A program made the position numbers and the translations under genes. A DNA stretch of 64,000 bases from Pseudoflavitalea rhizosphaerae (lineage in GTDB: Bacteria; Bacteroidota; Bacteroidia; Chitinophagales; Chitinophagaceae): NCBI RefSeq assembly GCF_003991355.1, contig NZ_RCSU01000015.1, forward strand, positions 1-64,000. The letters run 5' to 3'. The notes beneath the pieces were generated by a model that worked only from the letters and a program-made list of their open reading frames with translations, ran no database searches and was not told where the DNA came from. Positions 54,463-62,929 of the stretch are shown here, in pieces. The number at the start of each line of letters is the position of its first letter. Position 1 is the stretch's first letter.

Positions 54463-55701
54463 TTGAGCGCTAAACAACTGATCGTAATTGGAGGAGGTGC
54501 AGCAGGTTTCTTCTGTGCAGTGAATGCTGCGAGATTACATCCGGGATTGAAGGTGGTGTTGCTGGAGAAAAGTTCCAAAGTATTATCGAAAGTGAAAGTG
54601 TCTGGTGGTGGAAGATGTAATGTTACACACCAGTGTGACTCTATCAGCGAAATGGTGAAGAAATATCCGCGGGGAGGGAATTTTGTGAAACGCGCTTTTC
54701 ATCATTTTTTTACCACGGATACCATTGCCTGGTTTAAGGAGAGAGGCGTGGAACTCAAAGCAGAAGCAGATAACAGGATGTTCCCTGTTACTGACTCTTC
54801 GCAGACGATCATCGATTGCCTCATTGCAGAACTGAACAGGTATGAAGTGGAATTGTGGATGAATACGGATGTGAAAGAGATTTTGGTGAATAAAGATGGT
54901 GATGCGGCGGAGCGAGGCAGGTTCCAGTTGAAGTCGGCCGATGGAAAGATCTTTGAAGCAGATGCTGTATGTGTGGCCTGTGGTGGTTTTCCAAAGACCT
55001 CTATGTTTGCCTGGTTGCAGCAGTTGGGACATACTATTGAAGTGCCTGTACCTTCTTTGTTCACATTCAATATGCCGGGAAACCCGATCGTGGAACTGAT
55101 GGGTGTTTCTGTTCCTGAAGCACAGCTAAGGATCTCCGGTAGTAAGCTGAATTCTTCAGGCCCACTGCTGATCACGCATTGGGGAATGAGTGGTCCGGCA
55201 GTGCTGAAACTATCCGCATGGGGAGCCAGGGAGCTCGCGGAAAAAGAATACAAATTCACGGTAATGGTGAACTGGTTACCGCAGTTCAATGAGAATAGTT
55301 TCCGCGAGGAATTGCAATACCATCGTTTTGAACTGGCCGCACAAAAAATCGGTCATAAGAATCCCTTCCAGTTGCCGCAAAGACTCTGGGAATATCTATT
55401 GCAACAATCGGACATAAAGCCTGACCTGCGATGGGCTGACCTTCCTTCAAAAGAACAAAACAAGCTGATCAAAAACTGTTGTGCGCAGGAACATAACGTA
55501 AGTGGCAAAACCACATTCAAGGAAGAGTTTGTAACGGCAGGGGGTATACGCTTATCCGAAGTGGATGCCAGCACCATGCAAAGCAAACTGGTGCCGGGAC
55601 TATATTTCGCGGGTGAGATCCTCGACGTAGATGGTATTACCGGCGGTTTCAATTTTCAACATGCCTGGACCAGCGGATTTATTGCCGCTCAATTGAAATA
55701 G
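54463..55701 (+). CDS. FAD-dependent oxidoreductase (HI0933/BaiN family), 412 aa
   Basis: The start is TTG at 54463; a stop codon lies just before it, and no ATG precedes the FAD motif. The N-terminal Rossmann loop is IVIGGGAAGFFCAVNA near residues 7-22. SGGGRCNVTHQ lies near 47, followed by the family region ACGGFPKTSMFAWLQQLGHT and FNFQHAWTSGF near the end, with THWGMSGPAVLKL in the middle. The length is right for the family. The physiological substrate of the family is not settled. Two family-2 repeats flank it. Confidence 0.88.
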   Translation: MSAKQLIVIGGGAAGFFCAVNAARLHPGLKVVLLEKSSKVLSKVKVSGGGRCNVTHQCDSISEMVKKYPRGGNFVKRAFHHFFTTDTIAWFKERGVELKAEADNRMFPVTDSSQTIIDCLIAELNRYEVELWMNTDVKEILVNKDGDAAERGRFQLKSADGKIFEADAVCVACGGFPKTSMFAWLQQLGHTIEVPVPSLFTFNMPGNPIVELMGVSVPEAQLRISGSKLNSSGPLLITHWGMSGPAVLKLSAWGARELAEKEYKFTVMVNWLPQFNENSFREELQYHRFELAAQKIGHKNPFQLPQRLWEYLLQQSDIKPDLRWADLPSKEQNKLIKNCCAQEHNVSGKTTFKEEFVTAGGIRLSEVDASTMQSKLVPGLYFAGEILDVDGITGGFNFQHAWTSGFIAAQLK

Positions 55702-55927
55702 CTGCGATCTGCATTTACTCTTGCAATTGGTAAAACAAAACAACAAAATGCAGGGAGGCAAAGCAAAACAGAGCAGTCTTCCGATACAAATGAAGAAATC
55801 CTGTTGTAATTGAGCTCCATCATACAACGCAAAGCGGGACTCTGCGGTTTCTGAAATGATTTGATAGCAGTAATCATTCCTCTCCGCCAATAGTTGCGGT
55901 TAAGTTGCTGCACCTTCAACCAGGAGG

Positions 55928-56070
55928 CGATGCGGGATATAAAAGCCGGGCCTTGCAAATGTAAGCGATACAGCCTGGCAAAGATCCCAGGCCCATCTCT
56001 CCATCCCACAGCTCAACTTATATTCTCCCGCGGTGGTACATTTCACAGCCCGCCTTTTATATCCCCATCG
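55928..56070 (+). repeat. Family-2 palindromic-end repeat, copy 2
   Basis: CGATGCGGGATATAAAAGC (55928-55946) and GCCCGCCTTTTATATCCCC (56048-56066) are near inverted repeats. Internal GGGCCTTGCAAATGTAAGCG and TTTCACAGCCCGCC match copy 1 in the reverse orientation. The rest of the 500-base gap 55702-56200 is non-coding, with frames that look accidental. Confidence 0.75.
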
Positions 56071-56150
56071 TCGTTACAGCCGTTAAAACCGTTTCAGTCG
56101 AATCAGCTGCAAAGCAAATGAGCCCAAAAGCATAAACCGCAAAACAGGAA

Positions 56151-56186
56151 TAAAAAAAAGTGAACGAAGCCTCGGCCCCGTTCACC
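56151..56186 (-). terminator. Terminator of the DinB-family gene
   Basis: On the minus strand GTGAACG / CGTTCAC form the stem, with loop GGGCCGAGGCTT, and eight T follow. It lies 15 bases after the stop at 56201. Confidence 0.8.
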
Positions 56187-56200
56187 TTCTGTACATAAGT

Positions 56201-56668
56201 TTATGCCTGCGGAGCAGCTACTTTCGCAGTTGCCAGTCTCCTGTGGTAATTGATCTGTCCGATATGATAGTTCAGATGCGCCAGCAGGTATACCAGGAAA
56301 TGTTCAGTGGACCTGGGTTCACCCAACACCTGGATCGGATAATCTTTTTCCAGAGTTTTCTTGCTCAGTTGTTCCAGTGTGTCGCGAACATTCATCCTGG
56401 TTGCTTCCACTTCATCGAGCAATTTCTTTTTGGAGATATTCTTCAATGAAAATTCAGCATCGCGGTTCCTCACATAACCGGAATCATTCAGCACGGCGCC
56501 CAGGAAATGCTGCAGGTTGCCATTCAGGTGTAAGCAAAGATTTCCACCGGGATTGCTGATTCCTTCCAACGGGATCCATAAGCTGGCATCATCGGGATAC
56601 TGATTGATTTCATCTGCGAGTTTCGTAAGCCCTTCTTCAAAGAGTTGAATCAAGATCGGTGTGATCAT
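56201..56668 (-). CDS. DinB/DUF1572-family protein, 155 aa
   Basis: A four-helix bundle: residues 44-57 contain LCLHLNGNLQHFLG and 131-143 contain LLAHLNYHIGQIN. The histidines there can form the metal site of the YfiT/DinB fold. Members include thiol transferases and damage-induced proteins; the reaction is not known for this one. It is divergent from rpsA with a separate terminator. Confidence 0.8.
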   Translation of the reverse strand: MITPILIQLFEEGLTKLADEINQYPDDASLWIPLEGISNPGGNLCLHLNGNLQHFLGAVLNDSGYVRNRDAEFSLKNISKKKLLDEVEATRMNVRDTLEQLSKKTLEKDYPIQVLGEPRSTEHFLVYLLAHLNYHIGQINYHRRLATAKVAAPQA

Positions 56669-56855
56669 AACAATTGTTGATTAGAAATTCGCCTAAAAGT
56701 AGTGAGAAAAGACTTTTACGTGGTAGTATTTTTGTAAAAATAATACTGCATATTTTTCAACATCGCTCAAAAAATATCCCGGCGGGCATTTGAAAATCAA
56801 CCTATTGCAGGGGTAAAAAACGGCCTCAAATCCCGTATTTTCCCATATTTTGGCG

Positions 56856-56863
56856 TATCTTTG
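56856..56863 (+). promoter_or_regulatory. Candidate -7 box for rpsA
   Basis: TATCTTTG matches the TAnnTTTG consensus, 35 bases before the ATG. It also rules out the longer in-frame start at 56850. The -33 box is unclear. Confidence 0.6.
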
Positions 56864-56897
56864 CTCCCCCGAAATCAAAATCCTTCGGGTATTTATC

Positions 56898-58817
56898 ATG
56901 TTTCAGAATTTCATTGTTAAACAACTTAACGCTGATGCACAGGAGTCTTCTGCTTCCGCAGAAGCTGCAGCGACAACAACTGTACCTGCGCAAACGCAGC
57001 CTGTAGTAGAAGATGCAGGTGCGCATGACGATTTCGACTGGAGTATCGACAAACGCAATGTTGCTACTTACAGCAAAGAAGAAAAAGAGAAATACGACTC
57101 TGTTTACGAAGGCACTTTCAAAGCCGTTTCCGATGGTGAACTGGTGAAAGGTCTCGTAGTGGCGCTGACCAAAACAGACGTTGTGATCAACATCGGTTTC
57201 AAATCCGATGGTCTTGTTTCTTTCAACGAATTCCGCGATCTGCCTAACCTGAAAACAGGTGATGAAGTAGAAGTGATGGTAGTTGAGAAAGAAGACAGGG
57301 ATGGTCACCTCAACCTCAGCCGCAAACAAGCCCGTATCACACGTGCATGGGAGCGTATCGTGGAAGTTCACAAAACCGGCGAAGTTATCACTGGTACTGT
57401 TACTTCTAAAACCAAAGGTGGTCTTATCGTTGACGTATTCGGAATGGAAACCTTCCTGCCCGGTTCTCAGATCGACGTTAAACCCGTTACTGATTACGAT
57501 CAGTTCGTGGGTAAGACTATGGAGTTCAAAGTGGTTAAGATCAACGAGGCTATCAAGAACGCTGTAGTATCTCACAAAGCCCTCATCGAAAGCGATATCG
57601 AAGCACAACGTGCAGAGATCATGAGCAAACTCGAAAGAGGTCAGGTTCTGGAAGGTACTATCAAGAATATTACCGACTTCGGTGCGTTCATGGACCTCGG
57701 CGGCCTGGACGGTCTCCTCTATATCACAGATATCAGCTGGGGACGTATCAGCCATCCGAGCGAAGTACTGAAACTCGATCAGAAACTGAAAGTAGTAGTA
57801 CTGGATTTCGACGACGAGAAGAAACGTATCAGCCTCGGTCTGAAACAACTGACTCCTCACCCATGGGATATCCTGCCGGAATCCGTGCATGAAGGTGCAG
57901 TAGTGAAAGGCAAAGTGGTGAACATCGAAGACTACGGTGCATTCCTCGAAATCATGCCTGGTGTTGAAGGCCTCGTTCACGTAAGTGAGATCACATGGGC
58001 TAACACACCAATCAACGCCAAAGAGTTCTTCAAACTGGGCGATGAGTATGAAGCGAAAGTGGTTACCCTGGACAAGGACAATCGCAAAATGAGCCTGTCT
58101 ATCAAGCAAATGAGCGAAGATCCCTGGACTACCATCGAAACCAAATTCCCTGAAGGAAGCCGTCACAACGGTCTCGTTAAGAACATCACTCCTTACGGTG
58201 TGTTCGTTGAACTGGCTCCCGGCATCGGCGGTATGATCCATATCTCCGACCTCAGCTGGCTGAAACGCTTCAACCATCCTTCTGAGTACACTAAAGTTGG
58301 TGAGCACATCGACGTGGTGATCCTCGGAATCGATAAAGAGAACCGCAAGCTCCAGCTCGGACACAAACAACTGGAAGAAGATCCCTGGAATGCACTGCAG
58401 GATACATTCGCTGTAGGCTCAGTGCATGAAGGAACTATCATCCGCCGTGACGACAAAGGTGGTATCGTTCAACTGCCTTACGGTCTCGAAGGATTTGCTC
58501 CCAACCGTCACCTTCAGAAAGAAGATGGCAAAGGCATGGTAGCTGATGAAGCAGGTCAGTTCATGGTGATCGAATTCGATCGCAATGAAAAACGCATCGT
58601 TGTTTCTCACACACGTCTTTGGGAACAATCCAAAGTAGAAGAGAAAGAAGCTGCACGCAAAGAAGCCAAAGCTGCTTCCGATACAACCAAGAAAGCTGTT
58701 AAGAATATCCAGAATAAAGTAGAAAAAGCTACACTGGGTGATCTCGGCGCTCTGGCTGAAATCAAGGAAAAGCTGAAGCAGGAAGAAAAACAAGGCGGCG
58801 ACGCTCCTCAACAGTAA
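56898..58817 (+). CDS. rpsA: 30S ribosomal protein S1
   Basis: ATG at 56898 (MFQNFIVKQL) is used. An acidic N-terminus of about 70 residues is followed by S1 (OB-fold) repeats. Examples are GTIKNITDFGAFMDLGGLDG, GKVVNIEDYGAFLEIMPGVE and GLVKNITPYGVFVELAPGIG; I count five to six domains. A Lys/Ala/Glu-rich tail ends it. S1 carries mRNA to the ribosome, which matters in Bacteroidota, where Shine-Dalgarno pairing is scarcely used. It has 639 residues. Confidence 0.95.
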   Translation: MFQNFIVKQLNADAQESSASAEAAATTTVPAQTQPVVEDAGAHDDFDWSIDKRNVATYSKEEKEKYDSVYEGTFKAVSDGELVKGLVVALTKTDVVINIGFKSDGLVSFNEFRDLPNLKTGDEVEVMVVEKEDRDGHLNLSRKQARITRAWERIVEVHKTGEVITGTVTSKTKGGLIVDVFGMETFLPGSQIDVKPVTDYDQFVGKTMEFKVVKINEAIKNAVVSHKALIESDIEAQRAEIMSKLERGQVLEGTIKNITDFGAFMDLGGLDGLLYITDISWGRISHPSEVLKLDQKLKVVVLDFDDEKKRISLGLKQLTPHPWDILPESVHEGAVVKGKVVNIEDYGAFLEIMPGVEGLVHVSEITWANTPINAKEFFKLGDEYEAKVVTLDKDNRKMSLSIKQMSEDPWTTIETKFPEGSRHNGLVKNITPYGVFVELAPGIGGMIHISDLSWLKRFNHPSEYTKVGEHIDVVILGIDKENRKLQLGHKQLEEDPWNALQDTFAVGSVHEGTIIRRDDKGGIVQLPYGLEGFAPNRHLQKEDGKGMVADEAGQFMVIEFDRNEKRIVVSHTRLWEQSKVEEKEAARKEAKAASDTTKKAVKNIQNKVEKATLGDLGALAEIKEKLKQEEKQGGDAPQQ

Positions 58818-58838
58818 TTGAAAACATTCAATTATACC

Positions 58839-58870
58839 AGGCCGTTACGAAAGTAACGGCCTTTTTTTTG
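58839..58870 (+). terminator. Terminator of rpsA
   Basis: AGGCCGTTAC-GAAA-GTAACGGCCT is a perfect stem with a GAAA loop, and eight T follow. Confidence 0.92.
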
Positions 58871-58920
58871 TTACCGGATGCCCAGATTTTGTAAATTGAA
58901 CCAATAAAACCTCTTAACGT

Positions 58921-59442
58921 ATGATATCCAGCAAAATTGAAGCAGCGCTCAACCGCCAGATTGACCTTGAAGGTTTTTCGTCCAACTATTACCTGGCGAT
59001 GGCATCATGGGCCGAAGTAAAAGGATATAAAGGTGTGGCGCAGTTCCTCTATCATCACTCCGATGAAGAGCGCATGCACATGCTGAAACTCGTCAGCTAT
59101 ATCAATGACCGCGGCGGCCACGCCATTGTGCCTGCATTTGCGGCTCCCCAGAAAGATTTTCAGAACATCCGGGAAATATTCGATATCGTGCTGTCACATG
59201 AGGTAAAAGTGTCTAACGAGATCAATGCACTTGTAGAACTTTGCATCCAGGAAAAAGATTACACTACCCATAATTTCCTTCAGTGGTATGTTACAGAGCA
59301 GATCGAAGAAGAGAGCCTCGCGCGTACCGTGATCGATAAACTCAACCTGATCGGGGAAGACAAGGGCGGTATGTACCTCTTCGACCGCGATCTTGGCAAC
59401 CTGCCGGGAGAAGGCGCCAAAGGAGGCCACGGCAAACATTAG
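58921..59442 (+). CDS. ftnA: Ferritin
   Basis: A bacterial non-haem ferritin that stores iron. The four-helix bundle shows LNRQIDLEGFSSNYYLAMAS near residues 11-30 and YHHSDEERMHMLKLVSYIND near 44-63, with ferroxidase glutamate and histidine in DEERMH. Further glutamates are in FLQWYVTEQIEEESLARTVI near 121-140. The length (173 aa) is normal and the end is glycine/histidine-rich. Confidence 0.95.
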   Translation: MISSKIEAALNRQIDLEGFSSNYYLAMASWAEVKGYKGVAQFLYHHSDEERMHMLKLVSYINDRGGHAIVPAFAAPQKDFQNIREIFDIVLSHEVKVSNEINALVELCIQEKDYTTHNFLQWYVTEQIEEESLARTVIDKLNLIGEDKGGMYLFDRDLGNLPGEGAKGGHGKH

Positions 59443-59462
59443 GAAAATTGTATCCAAACATA

Positions 59463-59497
59463 AACAGGAGCCCTGATATGGCTCCTGTTCTTTTTTC
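59463..59497 (+). terminator. Terminator of the ferritin gene
   Basis: AACAGGAGCC and GGCTCCTGTT pair around a seven-base loop, with CTTTTTT after it. Confidence 0.9.
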
Positions 59498-59713
59498 AGG
59501 AAGTTCCTTTCCCGGGAAATCCTTATTTGTTTACAGTAAATTATTGTTACATATTACCGGAACATAGTACCTTAGCTCTCCCGAACCACAACACCTCCCT
59601 TATCCACCCCCTTTCCAAACAGTAGCAGTATTCCGGTTAAGTCTGATTAGCATATTACCTCACGCCTGGTCTCCGGTTTTATCCGGCAATTGATCATGCT
59701 AAAAACCATTGTT

Positions 59714-59821
59714 ATGAAAGACGAAAGCACTAAAGAGCAGAGCCCGGTAAAACCATTTTACCTGTTTATCGCTATCCTGATCATTATTTTCTTTTTCCAC
59801 TATTGCGGCAGCACACATTAA
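59714..59821 (+). CDS. Small single-helix membrane protein, 35 aa
   Basis: ATG at 59714 gives a polar N-terminus MKDESTKEQSPVKPF and a membrane helix YLFIAILIIIFFFHYC, ending GSTH. It is complete, starts in an otherwise empty 270-base gap after ferritin and stops exactly next to the stop codon of the convergent HAD gene. Such short anchored peptides are common but rarely annotated. Function is unknown. Confidence 0.5.
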   Translation: MKDESTKEQSPVKPFYLFIAILIIIFFFHYCGSTH

Positions 59822-60478
59822 CTACAAGGCCCCGATCATGCTGGCATTCACTTCCTCAAGCGACCGCAGTTTAATATCCGCAGCATCCCAGCGAGTTTCT
59901 ATATGCTGTTCCGGAGCAGGGATCACGATACATTTCATCCTGGCCGCTTTTACGGCTATCATTCCGTTGAAAGAATCCTCGAAACAAATACACTGCAACT
60001 GGGAAACTCCCAATGCCTCTGCGCAATCCAGGTATACCTGCGGGTGTGGCTTGCCGTAAGGAAGGAATTCCGCCGACCTGATAGCATCGAGATATTGACC
60101 AATTCCCAGCTTTTCTATAACCACATTCACCAGCGCCAGGGGAGAGGAAGTGGCGATCCCGATCTTGTATCCCTGATTCCTGAAAAAATCGAAAATATAT
60201 TGAACGCCGGGCATCGGTTGTCCATTGGCGCGGATCTTATCGATAGCTTTTCCAACGATGGTGGCCTCGGCTACCTCAACATGTTTCATATCGATATCGA
60301 AATACGCAAACCAGTATTGCACCCACTCTTTGGTCCTCAGACCAGTGGTTACATGGTACAGTTCATTTTGAAGGGCTACTCCATATTCTGCCAGGGTTTC
60401 TTTTCCTGCTTCTTCCCAATAGGGTTCGGAATCGATCAAAAGCCCATCCATGTCGAAAATTACTGCTGTAGGTTTCAT
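59822..60478 (-). CDS. HAD-family phosphatase (HxpB/YniC-like)
   Basis: The start MKPTAVIFDMDGLLIDSEP at 60478 begins the HAD motif directly, with the nucleophile aspartate in FDMDG. The cap domain follows. Motif II is GIATSSPLALV, and motifs III and IV are GKPHPQVYLDCAEALG and CICFEDSFNGMIAVKAA. The closest types are hexitol phosphatase B and 2-deoxyglucose-6-phosphatase, but substrate choice in this family cannot be read from sequence. It has 218 residues. Confidence 0.88.
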   Translation of the reverse strand: MKPTAVIFDMDGLLIDSEPYWEEAGKETLAEYGVALQNELYHVTTGLRTKEWVQYWFAYFDIDMKHVEVAEATIVGKAIDKIRANGQPMPGVQYIFDFFRNQGYKIGIATSSPLALVNVVIEKLGIGQYLDAIRSAEFLPYGKPHPQVYLDCAEALGVSQLQCICFEDSFNGMIAVKAARMKCIVIPAPEQHIETRWDAADIKLRSLEEVNASMIGAL

Positions 60479-60510
60479 AGGCCGCAAAGATACTAAAGCA
60501 TATCAATAGC

Positions 60511-60535
60511 AACAGGCCGCGGATGGCGGCCTGTT
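60511..60535 (-). terminator. Hairpin after the SIMPL gene
   Basis: AACAGGCCGC and GCGGCCTGTT form a perfect ten-pair stem with a five-base loop. The T tract after it on the minus strand is weak, so termination is likely but not certain. Confidence 0.55.
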
Positions 60536-60562
60536 CTGTATTAACAAACTTGTTGCGTATGA

Positions 60563-61288
60563 TTATTTCAATGCGAACACTGCATTTATTTCGAATCTGA
60601 GTTTGATCTTTTTGAAGTCAACACCCGAAGCAACGCCACCAATACCGTCTTTGGCTACTGCGTTGGATAAATATGCCTGGGAAGCCCTGTAAACAGGTAC
60701 AGGTTCAAATGAATTATCATTTTCAATGATGCTCACAGCGGCGCCTACCTGCTCATCAACGGCTGCGGCCAGGTATTGGGCTTTTTCTTTGGCGGCTTTC
60801 ACAGCGCTGATCTTGAGTTGTTTCCTGAACTCCTGCATCTTGCTGTGGGAAGTTTTCACTACAGTAAAATTCTGCGTGGCTTCATCATCCAGTTTATTCA
60901 CCAGCTCATCTATCTTGCTGCTGTTGGTAAACTTGATCTGGTAAGCGATCGAGGCCAGCAGATCATTCCTTTTTTTCAGTTGTTTCCTGTGCCAGTAGTA
61001 GTCTGTGTAACCATCGTAACTGGCAATCGTAACCAGTGAATCTGGAATACCCACACTCTTCACTTTCTGAAGGAATTCGGATTTGATCTTTTCCAGGTCC
61101 ACTTTTCCTGTTCCTTTTTTCTCATATTCCTTCAGCTCTATCTGTACATATATTTCATCCGGAACAATTTCCATTTCTGCGCTTCCGTTTACTGTAATGG
61201 TTTTAGGGAACGGGTTTACTACAGGGCTTTGCGCAAATACTCCCATCGTTGTGATCATTAATGCACTGATTGCGATTATCCTTTTCAT
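60563..61288 (-). CDS. SIMPL-domain (DUF541) exported protein, 241 aa
   Basis: A signal peptide (IIAISALMITTMGVFAQ, cleaved after residue 20) leads a SIMPL/DUF541 domain: ITVNGSAEMEIVPDEIYVQI near residues 30-49 and AAKEKAQYLAAAVDEQVGAA near 163-182. Such proteins are periplasmic and linked to stress tolerance. The exact role is unknown. Confidence 0.87.
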   Translation of the reverse strand: MKRIIAISALMITTMGVFAQSPVVNPFPKTITVNGSAEMEIVPDEIYVQIELKEYEKKGTGKVDLEKIKSEFLQKVKSVGIPDSLVTIASYDGYTDYYWHRKQLKKRNDLLASIAYQIKFTNSSKIDELVNKLDDEATQNFTVVKTSHSKMQEFRKQLKISAVKAAKEKAQYLAAAVDEQVGAAVSIIENDNSFEPVPVYRASQAYLSNAVAKDGIGGVASGVDFKKIKLRFEINAVFALK

Positions 61289-61421
61289 ATACTTTGATTT
61301 TATTACCTACCTGATGTGAAAATAAAATGGATTACATACGAAAGATGCTTTTTCTGCGTATATCTCTTCTTTCTTAACAATTCATTAATTTCGGCTCTGA
61401 CCCCTCAAACAAGATATATCG

Positions 61422-62189
61422 ATGAGTCCATTCTGGGAAAAGATAAAGCATATCAGTATTATCCGCAAGATCATTTATATGATCGTGGGAGTGGTTACTT
61501 ATCCCGGGATCGCCATAGTGAATAAGATCCGGATCAGCGGAACGGAACATTTTGCAAAACTGCCAAGAAAAAATGTTTTGTTTGTGAGTAATCACCAGAC
61601 ATACTTTGCTGATGTGATCACCTTCCTGCATATCTTCTGTGCGGTGAAATGGAGAAAAAAGAACAAACTCGGTGTTCCTTATTATCTGCTCAATCCTTTT
61701 TCAAATGTTTACTATGTAGCTGCAGAAGAAACGATGCGCGCCAGCTTCGTTAGTAAATTGTTCACGATAGCAGGAGCTATAACGGTGAAGCGCACCTGGA
61801 ATAAGAATGCTGTATCGGAAGGGCAGAAAGGACTGGATGTGTCAGACACGAGAAAGATCACCAATGCCCTGAAGAATAACTGGGTGATCACTTTTCCGCA
61901 AGGCACCACCAAACCATTTGCTCCGGGAAGAAAGGGAACAGCGCTGATCATCAAGATGGCGAAACCTGTAGTGATACCCGTTGTGATCAATGGCTTTTGG
62001 CGGGCCTTCGATAAAAAAGGACTGAAGTTCAAAAAGAAAGGCACCATACTCTCGGTGAAATTCAAAGAGCCGATGAAAATAGATTATGAAGCGCCGGCGG
62101 ATGAGATACTGGCGCAGGTGATGGAGGCGATTGAGCAGAACAGGGAACGGCAATTCAAAAATCCAAAACAGGAACACAACAATCCATAG
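61422..62189 (+). CDS. PlsC-like acyltransferase, 255 aa
   Basis: The start MSPFWEKIK at 61422 has a TTTCGGCTCTG-type 5' region. A hydrophobic helix lies near residues 16-34. Motif I reads NHQTYFADV near residue 59, where the family has NHxSxxD with four residues between H and D; here there are five. FPQGTTKPF near 153 is motif III, and IPVVINGFWRAF near 183 is motif IV. It probably acylates a glycerol-phosphate or an aminolipid; the substrate is not known. Confidence 0.85.
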   Translation: MSPFWEKIKHISIIRKIIYMIVGVVTYPGIAIVNKIRISGTEHFAKLPRKNVLFVSNHQTYFADVITFLHIFCAVKWRKKNKLGVPYYLLNPFSNVYYVAAEETMRASFVSKLFTIAGAITVKRTWNKNAVSEGQKGLDVSDTRKITNALKNNWVITFPQGTTKPFAPGRKGTALIIKMAKPVVIPVVINGFWRAFDKKGLKFKKKGTILSVKFKEPMKIDYEAPADEILAQVMEAIEQNRERQFKNPKQEHNNP

Positions 62190-62190
62190 G

Positions 62191-62330
62191 GTGACTAAAA
62201 AGGGCGGAGAGTTGGCAGCCGCTCGCCTCCCGGCGAGTGACTTGTATTTGTTCGCCTCCGGCGAATACCGCGTCGCCAGAGGCGACTGAATAAAACTCAC
62301 TCGCCGGGAGGCGAGCGAGTGGGCACAGCG
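62191..62330 (+). repeat. Family-1 palindromic repeat, copy 4
   Basis: This copy lies between convergent genes. The left outer end is CTAAAAAGGGCGGAGAGTTG. The first hairpin reads CTCCCGG and the last CCGGGAG: both differ from copies 1-3, and the changes compensate each other. The right side goes on to GTCAGCCCCCC at 62354-62364, as in the partial copy at the left edge of the window. Confidence 0.9.
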
Positions 62331-62366
62331 AAATGAAATGTAGCAACCTTTTGGTCAGCCCCCCAT

Positions 62367-62894
62367 TTATTTCAATCCTTCCTGGAAAAGTGCTTTCAGT
62401 TCAGTGGCGTCATCCGGTTTCATTTTTCCACCGAGAATGAGGCGAAGCTGTCTTCTTCTCAATGCTCCTTCGAACAGGACTTTTTCTTCTTCCGTTTCAG
62501 GAATGAGCTGAGGTACAGGACGTGATTTTCCGTTGGGGTCCAATGCTACAAAAGTGTAATAGGCTTCATTGCTTTTGTATTTGTATTGCTGGATTGCGTC
62601 TTCACCCCAAACGCGCATATGCACTTCCATGGAGGAGTTGAAAGCGCGCGATACCCTTGCTTCGATATGTACCACATTGCCGAGCTTGATCGGATTTTCG
62701 AAAGAAATATTATCTACCGAGGCTGTTACAACAGGAGCCGCGCAATGCTTCATAGCGGCCAGTGCGGCGGCAATATCCATCCAATACATCAGTCGCCCAC
62801 CCATCAGGTTGCCGAACATATTCGTATCGTTTGGCAACACCAGTTCCGTCATCACTACGTACGATTCCTTAGCGGTTTTCGCTTTTCGTTCCAT
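62367..62894 (-). CDS. Hotdog-fold acyl-CoA thioesterase (ACOT/YciA-like), 175 aa
   Basis: The ACOT hotdog pattern is seen: LPNDTNMFGNLMGGRLMYWM near residues 20-39 and VTASVDNISFENPIKLGNVV near 57-76. The asparagine and aspartate of these regions form the catalytic site. A longer C-terminal helical part (RRQLRLILGGKMKP) follows. It releases CoA from acyl-CoA. It lies between the family-1 repeat and the epimerase gene. Confidence 0.9.
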   Translation of the reverse strand: MERKAKTAKESYVVMTELVLPNDTNMFGNLMGGRLMYWMDIAAALAAMKHCAAPVVTASVDNISFENPIKLGNVVHIEARVSRAFNSSMEVHMRVWGEDAIQQYKYKSNEAYYTFVALDPNGKSRPVPQLIPETEEEKVLFEGALRRRQLRLILGGKMKPDDATELKALFQEGLK

Positions 62895-62929
62895 TTCTAA
62901 AATTTTGGCAAAGATATTATCTCCGGTGC

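Noticed and set aside
55689-56009. Minus-strand frame of 106 codons after the flavoprotein gene
   Set aside because: It overlaps the family-2 repeat and the 3' end of a certain gene, and has no start signal or similarity.
56826-58370. Open frame of 514 codons antisense to rpsA
   Set aside because: It is a mirror of the S1 repeats; its protein has no recognisable feature, and the S1 frame is certain.
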